The translations under genes and the position numbers were made by a program. A stretch of DNA of 64,000 nt from Anniella stebbinsi (taxonomy: Eukaryota > Chordata > Lepidosauria > Squamata > Anniellidae), in contig JARDYH010000003.1 in NCBI GenBank assembly GCA_029215795.1, positions 175,844,382-175,908,381 on the forward strand, given 5' to 3'. This document shows positions 1-9,953 of the stretch, in pieces (within the stretch, counting starts at the first letter, position 1; each line of letters opens with the position of its first letter). The notes beneath the pieces were generated by a model. The model was not told the origin of the DNA, ran no database searches, and saw nothing but the letters and a program-made list of their open reading frames with translations.

Positions 1-1983
1 TGGATTTGTCCTTGGAGAGTTTTGTCATTACCTTTGTCAGTAGAGGGAACGCTGGGAACAGGTATAATAAGCCTGTCGTCCAAGACATCAAGAATGCATC
101 CCCCAGTGAGTTCCGGCCTATTCCTGCTCTGGAGCAAAATTTTTGGCAGACGGCATTGGCGGGAGTCACAAAGAGGTCGATAGTTGGTGTGCCCCAGCGA
201 TTGAACAATATGTCCAGGATCAGAGGCGACAGTTCCCACTCGTGGGTATCTAGGAAGTGTCGACTTAAGGTATCTGCAAGAAGGTTGTCTTTCCCAGCAA
301 TGTGAAGAGCGGATACAATCATGCTCTTGGTTATTGCCCAATTTAGAATCTGGAGAGTCAGATTTAGCAGCAGGGGAAAGTGAGTCCCTCCTTCCTTGTT
401 GAGGTACCATACAACAGTGGTGTTGTCCGATAGGACTCGAACATGATGTCCAGCAAGGTCTGATTGGAAAGCGTAGAACGCCTTTTGAACTGCCAGGAGC
501 TCCAATATATTGATATGGAGATTCCTTTCTGATTTGGTCCATCGACCTTAAATGGTGAGAGCACCAGTATGAGCACCCCAACCGTCGAGTGACGCATCGG
601 TGGTAAGTGTTCTTGTAGGGCCTGTAGTTATAAAAGGAAGACCATGTAACAGATTTTGGAGCGCCACCCACCACTGGATGGAAGTGCATACATCTGTAGG
701 AAGACATAGACGAACCTTTCGAGCATCTAGAGTTGTGTAGAAATTGCTGAGGAGGAATTGTTGCAGGGGTCGCATATGGAGTCTGGCATATCTGACGACG
801 TAAATTGTCACTGCCATGAGGCCAAGGAGACGTTGAATCACAAACGCCGTGACATTTCGAGTGTGTAGCACACTTACGGCTAGAGTTTGAATGGCAGTTG
901 CGTGGGGCGTGGGCAGGAAGACTCGACTTGTTAAGGAGTCTATGATTACGCCTATGAATTGTATTGTTTGTTGAGGTGTGAAAGATGATTTTTCGTGGTT
1001 GATCTGAAGGCCGAGATCTGCCAGAAGGCGACGGACATGCTGGACGTCTGTGAGTGCTTGCTGCCTTGACCTGGAGACAATAAGCCAATCGTCGAGATAA
1101 GGATAAAGTTCTAAGCCTTGAGTTCGAAGATGAGTACAAACAGCGCCCATGAAGACTCGTGGCGCGGTTTTGAGACCGAAGGGGAGAACTGAAAATTGAA
1201 AAATATGTTTTCCGACAATGAATCTGAGATATTTTTGATGATCCGGATGCATAGTTATATGAAAATAAGCGTCTTTGAGATCGATGAGGGTATACCACTG
1301 GTTCTTTTGTAAGAGTGGTATGATTGAGGCTAATGTGACCGAAATTTTTTGGTCACAATGAAGTTGTTGAGGCCTCAGAGATCCATAATGGGACAAATTC
1401 CTCCATCTTTCTTTGGCACCGTGAAATACCGAGAGTAGAACCCCCTCCCTACGTCCGATAAGGGAACTGGTCAGATCGCGCCCTTCTGGAGAAGAGTGGC
1501 CATTTCTTGAGACAGGATGTCCGACGGAGGTGTGACAAGCAAGGTACCTAGAGGAGGAAGGAATTCGAATTCCATTTTGTATCCAAGCCTGATAATGCTT
1601 AGAACCCACTTGTCTGATGTTATCAGTGTCCAATTGTGATAAAATGGCTTTAGAATGTGGTGGAATACTGGCTGAGGAGGCGAGTCAAAGATGCTGTTTT
1701 TGGGGCGTATTCGTTTTGTTACAGGATTGACGGAATCGAGATTGGTGGAACTGCTTTCATTGTGGATATTGCGATTGAGTTGTTGGAGTTTGGTATCTAG
1801 GAAAACGCTGAGAAGACTGACGTTGTTGGTATTGGTATTGTTGGGGACGAAGCCACCAGTGAGGTTTAGAAGAAGAGGTGGCACTTGGAAGGTTGAATCC
1901 CATTTTGAGTGCAGTGACTTTAGCCTTTTGGATGGAGTCCATAGCAGTGACTGTTGTCGCGTTGAATAGACCGTCTCCATCAA
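1..1983 (-). pseudogene. DIRS pol: reverse transcriptase and RNase H, broken
   Basis: The coding signal starts in one frame at about 1983 (residues such as SDKWVLSIIRLGYKMEFE and YFTVPKKDGG) and is interrupted by TGA at 1471-1473 and another near 1376. It moves to a second frame at a run of six T on the plus strand (about 1346-1351), which looks like a one-base indel. The second frame carries RT motif A (about 1259-1291), motif B (about 1151-1189), the YLDD box (1088-1099) and the RNase H start. A single TAA (548-550) interrupts RNase H; beyond it the same frame stays open to base 2, with DNTTVVWYLN, ADTLSR and the DLFVTPAN block that usually follows RNase H in this family. The piece of the second frame above about 1350 is an out-of-frame shadow. 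Function in an intact element: cDNA synthesis and RNA degradation. This copy cannot make the protein. Confidence 0.88.
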
Positions 1984-4293
1984 AGGGGAGGTCCTCTATG
2001 CGCGCCCGAGTCTCTGGAGGAAGACCAGAGGAACGTAACCAAGCATGTTGACGAAGGGCAATAGCTCCGACCATGGCCTTGGAAACGCAGTCTGTTTGAT
2101 GACGCGCGGTACTGATTTCTTGCTTGGAAATTCTAAGGGCCTCTTTCTGGAACACATGTGCTACATCACGCTGCTTGTCGGGCAAGTGGCCGATTAGCGA
2201 CGTCATCTTGTCCCATAAAAACAACTGGTAGCGTGCCATCATTGCCTGGTAATTCACGACTTTGAGACTCAAAGCCGAGGAGGAATAAATTCTGCGACCA
2301 AACAGGTCTAGACGTCTGCCCTCTTTATCAGTGGGAGCGGAGTGTGCTTTGTGGGATTTCCCTTGAGCTGCTTCAACCACGAGAGAATTTGGTTTAGGAT
2401 GGGTGAATAAAACCCCCGCTTCAGTATCTTGTACTTTATACAGATTTTCCAGTCGCTTAGAAGTAGGCATCATAGTAGACGGGGATGTCCAAGAATGCTT
2501 TGCGGTTTCCAAGAGTGTGGCGAGATATGGCACAGAAATTGGAGAAGAAGTCTCTGTACAGACTGCTTCATAAACGGGATCTGTCACCTTCACAGCAGGT
2601 AATTAAGAGGTGATGCCAAGAGATTGGGTCATACGGAGCATTTGTTCTGCAAAACGAACGTTATCCTCCGATGGTGCTGCAGCATCCAGCACAGCAACAT
2701 GGTCATCTGGCGATGGAATGGATGATGGAGCAGTTGAGGCTGAGGAAGAGTCAGACGCATAATCGTCTACAGAAAGTGGTGAAGAAGGGCGCTCGGGACC
2801 GGTCACTGCTGTAGATGCATCTGGAGGAGGAGGAGCAGGTAACACGTTTGGTTGTCGATGACGTTGGTGCACTGAACCTTCTGTCGGTACCGTTGTCGGA
2901 AATACTGGTTCCAGCTGATGGTGTGATGGAGCGGTCGTTGGGACAGCATGCGAAGAGCTTCCTGTCGGTACCGATGAGGAAGGCATTGTCAATCCCGACT
3001 GATGGTAGGGCGGAGCGATCGTTGGCGCCGCGCTGTCATGATGAGGCTGTTGTCGAGAGCAGCATGTACGCCGGGAGTAATTTGAAGATCGATCCCAATC
3101 ATGTATTGGGGAGCGGGAGCGACGCCGGTATCGATGAGTGTCATAAGTTGGAGAACGGGAGCAATGTCAGTATCGATGATAATCATATACAGGAGAGCGG
3201 TATCGACGGCTTGGAAAACGGGTAGTATGTTGAGAGTGCCGAGTTGGTGACCGGGAAGTATGTCGGTACCGATGTGGTTGGTGAGATGGAGATTGTCAGT
3301 ATCGACGTGGGTCAATAGAACCCCGAGACCGAGAGTGTCGCCGGTAGCGGGGCGAGTCGTGAACGTGTGAAGAGACTTCCACGGGAGGATCGCGAGTCCG
3401 AGACCGAGAGTGTCACCAATAGCGCGCCGAGTCGTGAACGCATGAGGAGGCTTCCACAAGAGGAGGAGGAGGGGAAGGTGTGCGCGTGGCGATAGCTATT
3501 GGACTCAGTGAAGAGTCCCGCAGTTCTCCCTCAGATATGGATTGCACTTGAACCTCCATAGGCTCTAGATCAGGTTCCTCAGATACCAAAAGAGTCAGTA
3601 GTGATGAGGCTGTCAGTGGGAGCAAGGCTTCCGGTATCGATACCGAGCATGCTCTGTCAAGGAGAACAGAAGAAGAGGTTATTGGAATCGACAGCGTCGG
3701 TACCGATTGTTCCCATTCAGTCAGGTTGCTAGTCTTCTTCGGTACCGAGCATGCTCTTTCAGGGAGAACAGAAGAAGAGGTCATCGGAATCAACAGCGTT
3801 CCTGTTCAGTCAGGTTGCTAGTCTTCTTCGGTACCGAGCATGCTCTTTCAGGGAGAACGGAAGAAGAGGTCATCGGAATCAACAGCGTCTGTACCGATCG
3901 TTCCTGTTCAGTCAGGTTGCTAGTCTTCTTCTTCTTTTTTGCCACCGTTTCACCAGGCTTTGGAAGCTTAGACTTCTTTGGTGGTTTCTTAGTCTTTTCA
4001 GAGGCCAAGGAACTCGCAGAAGGTGGCGACTTAGCACAGCTGGTGCTTGGAAGCGCCAGCTGGCTTTGCGGCGGAGGCATGGCCGAAGTTGCTTCCAAAG
4101 CTTTCCTCCACAGGATAGCATGCAATCTATCCGAGCGATTGCATCGAGCCTGGCAGGAGAATTTTAAGCAATGGGAGCAGGCATCCACTACATGAGCTTC
4201 TCCCAAACAAGTCAGGCAGAGGGAGTGACCATCCGATAAAGAGATCTTCGCCCTGCAGCGAGTGCACTTTTTGAAAAGGGCTGTTTGTGCCAT
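1757..4293 (-). pseudogene. DIRS gag-like ORF, broken by frameshifts
   Basis: Begins with an ATG at 4291-4293. The N-terminus is cysteine-rich (CTRC, CLTC, CSHC, CQARC spacing over about 50 residues), a probable zinc-binding domain, followed by a basic KKPPKKSK stretch. The middle is a Ser/Pro/Val-rich low-complexity region encoded by repeated DNA, in which the reading frame changes near 3790, near 3430 and near 2990. An in-frame TAA lies at 2603-2605. From about 2593 to 1757 the frame is open and holds the best conserved block (RRLDLFGRRIYSSS, then LPFDGDGLFN). Its last 227 bp overlap the start of pol in another frame, as is usual for DIRS. Gag would package element RNA; this copy is not translatable as one protein. 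Confidence 0.8.
3642..3925 (-). repeat. Minisatellite inside the DIRS gag region, about three units
   Basis: Three successive units start with ACCGAGCATGCTCT at 3642, 3744 and 3833. Each contains GAACAGAAGAAGAGG or a close variant and ends in TCAGTCAGGTTGCTAGTC. The spacing is 102 bp, then 89 bp. The first is a multiple of three, so it adds peptide repeats without breaking the frame; the second lacks about 13 bp (the TCGGTACCGATCG-like segment) and shifts the frame. On the coding strand the units encode a repeated SVPKKTSNLTE-type peptide. Confidence 0.85.
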
Positions 4294-4434
4294 AGGCAGA
4301 GGGGAAAAAAACGGAGGTTGTGGCGTAATGCCTACCTCAACTCCTAATACTACCACTACTAACTTATTTAAGAACACAAAAAATATAATATTTTTTTAAA
4401 AAAATATATTAACAATAACTACAATAACTACACT

Positions 4435-4735
4435 AAATAGAAACAAAGAGAGATCTTAGCTGAAAAAAGCTTGTAGCTTTTCGACAAAATGCGAGGAGCG
4501 AAGTCTCCGTGAGGTAACCAGCACGGCGGTCGAAAAGGAACTGAGGACGGCGGGAACCCGGCTCACGCATGCGCGATAGGACGGTGCGGGAGGGGTTCCC
4601 GCCTAAAATCTTAGCTATCCAAGTTTCCCGAATGGGGCTCGGCGCTGGCGCGAGCCCATATGTGTGATGCACAGAGACCACGAAGAAGAACCTAAATTTT
4701 TGTAGGCACTGTATAAAAGTCAAAGATGTTTACAA
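4435..4735 (-). promoter_or_regulatory. DIRS 5' terminal region with strong inverted repeats
   Basis: A CpG-rich block next to otherwise AT-rich intron. It contains three perfect inverted repeats: CTTTTCGAC (4478-4486) with GTCGAAAAG (4529-4537); GGCGGGAACCC (4549-4559) with GGGTTCCCGCC (4593-4603); and GGGCTCG (4635-4641) with CGAGCCC (4651-4657). Between the second pair lies ACGCATGCGCGA, close to an NRF1-type site. Position upstream of gag suggests it is the terminal repeat/promoter region. The other terminus is outside the window, so the inverted terminal repeat itself cannot be confirmed. Confidence 0.6.
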
Positions 4736-4968
4736 GCACATGGGCTTGACTATGTTGGGACTGTACTGTTCCTTAGGAAAATAGCACTCAAGAGGCACTG
4801 CTGATTGAACATGGAAAAGACACCTAAGAGTACCAAGCTTAATACAGCTGTGAGGCTGCAGAATGGCTTGTACTGCATGTGCTCCCCATTATAATAAATT
4901 CTAGGATTAAGTTGGCAATTCTCCCCAATTCCAAGCCATTAAACACCCCAGAAAACATTTTGTCTTAC

Positions 4969-5064
4969 CTTACTCTCTCTTTCTAATTCACTTCGAAGCC
5001 ATTCGAAGTCACTATATCTTCTCCTAACACAAGATTCCTTCAATTTGAAGATGGGAAGGTTTGT
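4969..5064 (-). CDS. SNX3: SNX3 exon 2 (PX domain)
   Basis: A 32-codon exon read on the minus strand from [11 protein letters not shown] through [11 protein letters not shown] to LERESK. It is flanked by an acceptor (CTTTCAG, AG at 5065-5066) and a donor (GTAAGA at 4968 downward). Phase is 0 on both sides and joins exactly to exon 1, giving residues 55-86. It carries the heart of the PX phosphoinositide-binding site: Arg70 and Tyr71 in RRRYSDF, the arginine that contacts the 3-phosphate of PI3P in this family. Residue 66 is Cys where human SNX3 has Thr and the paralogue SNX12 has Cys; [10 protein letters not shown] at the end is SNX3-like rather than SNX12-like. The next exon (PPLPGK loop) is not in the 4.97 kb to its left and must lie beyond the window. 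Confidence 0.96.
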
Positions 5065-5593
5065 CTGAAAGAGAGGTGTTCCGTCACTGTCAGTTCCATC
5101 TGATCGAATAAGGAAGCAGTGACATATAAGGGCTTCAATACCCTGCCCCTTTCCTTAGGGACACTTCATTCAAGACACACTAACTCATTTAATGCGAACA
5201 CACCACAAGTGCCAACCTTATGCAGCTGTGTAGATTTCAAGTTGATTTTACTGCTTTATCTCTAGTGGCTGCCCATTTATCCTGCCACCGCTGGAGGATA
5301 GGTGTGCAGGTTTAAACATACATAGATGGTTCTATTGCTTCTGTTTGTAGGCAGATCAGCCCATTGTTCAAAATTCCCAGGTACTGATTAAAAACCCCAT
5401 ACCCTATCTACCTCTGCCCTTATTTACAACATGCAACAGAGGCTTTTCACAGCACCACTATACTGCACCAGCAAGCCAATGGTGGCATTGCAGCGTTGCC
5501 CACACTAAATGATATTGTAACAATTATCGTAAATGGTAACAATTAATCACAGCATCACACTAACAGCATGAAGACTGAACACTTTCCAGGAAC

Positions 5594-5748
5594 AGTCTAG
5601 ACCAGCCTTCCCTATCCTGGTGCACTCCTGATGTTTTGGACCACAATTCCCATCATCCCATAAACATCATCCATGCTGGCTAGAGCTAATGGGAGTTGGA
5701 GTCCAAAACATCTGGACAGCACCACATTAAGGAAGGCTGGTCTAGACT
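5594..5748. repeat. hAT-like palindromic MITE (family M1)
   Basis: Ends in an 18-bp perfect inverted repeat, AGTCTAGACCAGCCTTCC (5594-5611) and its complement (5731-5748). Inside is the family core: GATGTTTTGGAC, then a CATGCTGGCTAG-like centre, then GTCCAAAACATC. The best preserved ends of 13 copies in the window. Confidence 0.85.
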
Positions 5749-5854
5749 GCCATGCTCCCTTTCAGGGAGCTTGTGTACTGTACTTCTGAAGCCAGTATCA
5801 TTCAGAGGTCCCCTCCATCCTGGCAAGTAGTCCAGCAGGAGACTATGGCTGATG

Positions 5855-6310
5855 GTATTTCTTTATTTATTTTATTACATTTGTATACCGTCCCATAGCC
5901 GAAGCTCTCTGAGTGGTTCACATAAGATTAAAACAATTAAAAACAATATACAAAAATTAAAACAGCAAAAACATACAATATACACACACATTTAAAACCC
6001 CTATAATAACTTTAAAAAGCTGTAAGCCTAAAAACAAAACAAACCCAGGCTCATCAAATATTGCTAAATGCCTGAGAGAAGAGGAAAGTCTTGACCTGGC
6101 GCCGAAAAGATAACATTGTTGACGCCAGGCAGTCCTTGTCAGGGAGATCGTTCCACAATTGGGGGGCTACCACAGAGAAGGCCTTCTCCCTCGTTGCCAA
6201 CCTCCAAGCTTCCTTCAGAGTAGGCACTCGGAGGAGGACCTTAGATGTTGATCATCGTATACAGGTAGGTTCGTGTCGGGATGGTAGAGAAAGCCACTGA
6301 GGGATCCATC
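5855..6310 (-). mobile_element. L2-type LINE, 3' end (antisense)
   Basis: On the minus strand it ends with the 3' tail seen elsewhere (ACCACTCAGAGAGCTTCGG, then an AATAAA-rich end at about 5860). The body at 6090-6260 is clearly homologous to 35900-36057 plus 36584-36640 and serves as the uninterrupted reference for the LTR insertion there. No intact coding. Confidence 0.75.
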
Positions 6311-8807
6311 AGAACAGGGACACCCCACCACCCAGTTAGGTCATCCAGAGCAACCACAGAAGAGGGTCCCCAAACTAGGCCAGAATCCAAATTGGAAGGG
6401 TTCAAGCCAGAGAGCTTTGGCTATTAGGCATTATAAAATGTAATAAATAAATAATATGATCGGCATTATCCAGGAAAGCCTGGAGTTGGATTGCCACCAT
6501 CTTGAAAGAATGGAGATTTGAAACTGCTTTTTATGCAAAATAGCAAGATCTAAGAGATTTATACCACAGCTTCCTTTTAACATAGTTCATATCTCAGCCT
6601 CTTAAGGAAGCATTCACAATTCCACAATGCAACCAGTTAACCCTACTCTGACTGCTTTAACTAGCCAGGAACGGCAAGCACTAAGAAGGTCCGGCTTTGA
6701 TCTCCAAGTATCAAATCCACATCCTTGGGCAGAAGAAGTCCATACATATTCACAACAGGAGAAGCAGAAGCCAAGGACACAGCCAAAGAGACTCCACTTT
6801 AAGACTAGTTTAAGAAAGGATACAGCTTGGCCAGCAAGACTGTTGGGCAGCAGGGATTAACTCCACTCTCCTCATTCAAGCAGATTTCCTTCAGAGATCA
6901 GATTGGCTTGCACATCTAGGATCAAAGATCAGATGGTAGCACCCTTACTGGCATTTAGCAGCATTTTAAAATGTAGATAGTTGTTGCCAAAGTAGTCAGG
7001 ATATGTGCTGGCTCAAGTGTCTGACCTCTTTTCCTGTAGGAAAGCCCATCCACTACCATACACACAGAACCTAGCCTTTTCTCAACCCTCCTGGACAGAC
7101 TAACCTCTCTAGCCAGACTAGCCTCTCCTCAAAACATGCCCAGGCCCTCACACCTTTTACTCTATGGCCAGGGATGTGAAAGCACCACTTCCAAAAGTGC
7201 AGAATCTCTGAGCTTCTCTTGCAGAAACCAGTAGGGGCATTTCATACATTTGTCAAACCCAAGTTCACAGGGAGCTGTAACCAATTCTAGCTCACAGTAA
7301 CAGTATCGGCATTTGCACTTAACATTTTAAGCAGTCCTTAATGGGTGTTTTAAAGAATCTTATTTGAGAAGCCGTTTAAGGATACATCCATTACAAGTGC
7401 TACTGACAGTAAAGCTGACAAAGGAGACTAAAGTGTGCACCTGCTATCCAGAGAATGCCCATGAGAGCTTATTAAAATTAATCCAAGGTTTTCTTTCCTC
7501 CTCCCCAACAATCAAATATGTGGGTTATGGGAAGGATTACCATGGAAGGGCTTGAGAACCCACATTTTAGTAGTAAAATCTATGGTATTCCATCATATAC
7601 AGCAACATCTGTATGTACACGGTGCGAAACCTAACCCAAGCAGAATTAGGAAGGCACTTGCATTTCCCAGGTAAGCACAACACAGTTCATTGTATTAATG
7701 TCTGAAAAGAAAAAAAGACTCTTAACAAATTCCTTTATGCTAGAAGTCATGCTTGTATTTAAAGATGCTGGCTTTTGTGAAAGTATTTTTTATCCCGGCT
7801 ATAAAACACCACTATACAGTTCCCCCAGAGCTCAAAGTAAAGATTCCCAGAAATAAAAACAGTAGATTATTGCTCTCTAATTTCAGCTTTTGGCTTCTTA
7901 GCAAAGTTCAGCCTTCCAAATTAAGTCATTGTAAGTGTGTAAAGCCTGTACAGTTTTAGTGTTTTCTGCAGGTGAGATTTTACCTTTAACATTCCACTCT
8001 CTCAAGTTACTTAATCCTTCTTGTTAACTGCTCTTTTATTCAGTAAATTAAGACCAAGCACTGAAAGGAGTGCCTCGGAAATTCTTATTTCGTGGTACGG
8101 AAGACTATAAAAGTTAATCTCCAAGCAACATATAAGGCTAAGTACAGTGTTACGTGAACTGAACCAGTCCTTGTACCCTTCCCATTTTTTCCACCTTTGA
8201 ACTTTTGACAATCACAATTATACTCCAACACATTTGGCCCCTACTCAGGTATATCTAATCTGTGGATAGTAAACACATGAGGAAGGGGAGCATGCTAGCT
8301 CTGCTCCTTTTACATGTGGAGGGTGAATTTGTGAAGAGCAGAGCCCCTGGTATCTATGGTGGCTCTCCACACAATGCAGAACACTGGTTTTCCATGGCTC
8401 TCCTCTTCCCAAAGTCTCCTTCCACACGTAGAGACCAACAAAAGCAAAGACAGAGGGGGAGCAGGGCTAGCGTGTTTCTCTTCCTTGTGTGTTTACTATC
8501 CATGGATTAGGAATGCCTGAATAGGGCTACAAGCTACCTCAGGACACTGGCTTGAAAAAGAGATTTGCAAAAGTGTGGGATTCTCTATGCTGGTTAGCAC
8601 TTCCGTTACAGCAATAAAGGTATGCCTTCCAATAGTTTAAGTGTACCTCTAGCAGTTTGTGCATTCATCCTAACTGCCTACACTCTTTTTTTATGGTGCT
8701 GAAACAATGACAGCTAGATGCGTCTGGAAATCTTGAACAGCTAAAGAAGCTGCTACTCAGGATTCTAACAAGCACCCTCAAGGTAAGATGGATGGTCTAC
8801 ATCACCA

Positions 8808-8943
8808 TTTTCCAGCTTGGTGCCTTCTAGATGTTTTGGACTACAACTCCAAGCATTCCTGACCATTGGCCATACTAGCTGGGGCTGATGGAGTTGACAT
8901 CCAAAACTTCTGAAGGGCACCAGGTTGGGGAAAGGCTGATCTA
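8808..8943. repeat. hAT-like palindromic MITE (family M1)
   Basis: TTTTCCAGCTTGGTGCCTTC ... GGCACCAGGTTGGGGAAA inverted ends with GGACTACAACTCC inside. The strand order suggests an almost complete copy. Confidence 0.8.
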
Positions 8944-9324
8944 TACCAATGAGATATGGACGACTGACATGAACGGCACTTCTCAAACCTCGAAGCTGAT
9001 TAGTTGCTCTGGGACCAAAGAGCAGACCAACTGTTAAGGCTACCATATGGCACACAACTAGCTAATTCACGATCAGGAAATACATAACTTCTTATACTTT
9101 TCTGCAAAGCTGTTTTTCACCTGTGAAGGATCCAAGTGCTGAAAGGAAGTATAGAAATACTTAATCCAATTGACTAAGTGTTAAATGCTTTTTGACCCTT
9201 ATATTATGTAGGGGCAATGCTGTAGTATTGGTGTTGCCCCTTTCTCCTCTTACAATTCAGATTTTTTTAAAAAAAGAACCTTTTGATGTACCGACCACAT
9301 TTATATCCTACCACTTCTGTGTAT

Positions 9325-9475
9325 ATGGTTCGCCCCCTTTAGCCTTGCAACAACCCTCTGTGAGGTAGGTTAGGCTGAGTGATCCAGTGAGCTTCACAGC
9401 TGAGCAAGGGATCTGAACCCAGGTCTTCCCATTTCTAGTCTGACATACTAACCACTAAATTGTCTCACTGGTACT
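9325..9475 (+). repeat. MIR/CORE-like SINE fragment
   Basis: CAACAACCCTCTGTGAGGTA, GGTTAGGCTGAG, GAACCCAGGTCTTCCCATTT and TACTAACCACTAAAT are in the order found in MIR-like CORE SINEs of amniotes. Confidence 0.65.
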
Positions 9476-9867
9476 CAGGGCTAGACAAGATAACAGAAGA
9501 TACCTCAGTAGGTAGAGTGCAACAATGTGCAGTCTTTTGGCTGTTACACAAAATGGGCATGCCAAAAAAAGGGGGGGAGGGGAGAAAACAAAAACAAAGA
9601 AACCAAGGCAGGAAGTCTTCTGAAAAAGACGGTCAGAAAGGGCTCCGACACTCTGCTATATGGATCTAGTTTGATGGAGGCCAGAACAACCTATGACAAG
9701 AATATACATACCCAGCCAGCCAAAGTTCCCAATTACCTCGAAAAAGGGATCAGCCCAACTGCTGTACTATCACCATTTCCTTGCATGTTATGTCATGGTG
9801 CTGCTAACAAAAATGGATATAGCTGGTATAACTGCTCATCGTGTAGAGAGATCAAAACTGTCCAATC

Positions 9868-9953
9868 TATTTTGGACTACAACTCTCATTATGCCTTTCC
9901 ACTGGCCACCAGGACTGGGGCTGATGGAAGTTGTAGGGCATCAGGTTGCCTAA
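9868..9953. repeat. hAT-like palindromic MITE (family M1), partial
   Basis: TTTTGGACTACAACTCTCAT ... GATGGAAGTTGTAGGGCATC, with one arm shortened. Confidence 0.7.

Larger units (their letters stand above)
1..4735 (-). mobile_element. DIRS-type (tyrosine-recombinase order) retrotransposon, left-truncated by the window edge
   Basis: Minus-strand element reading gag, then reverse transcriptase, then RNase H. The RT has the signature found in DIRS elements: a LIDLKDAYFHI motif A, an LPFGLKTAPR motif B and a YLDDWLIV catalytic box, followed by RNase H starting TTDASLDGWGAH. The gag-like part carries a conserved block (RRLDLFGRRIYSSS ... FDGDGLFN) seen upstream of RT in vertebrate DIRS elements. 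The tyrosine recombinase and right terminus should lie off the left edge. The 5' border is only approximate: coding and CpG-rich terminal sequence end near 4700 and ordinary AT-rich intron begins by about 4740. The copy is broken (stops and frameshifts), so it is probably immobile. It sits in SNX3 intron 2, sense to the gene, about 230 bp past the exon 2 donor. Confidence 0.9.

Noticed and set aside
548..1633. Whole 361-codon frame as one RT gene
   Set aside because: The part above about 1350 is out of frame relative to the RT homology, which continues in another frame. The true coding is split.
2815..3225. 136-codon plus-strand frame opposite DIRS gag
   Set aside because: Shadow of the repeated gag sequence on the other strand.
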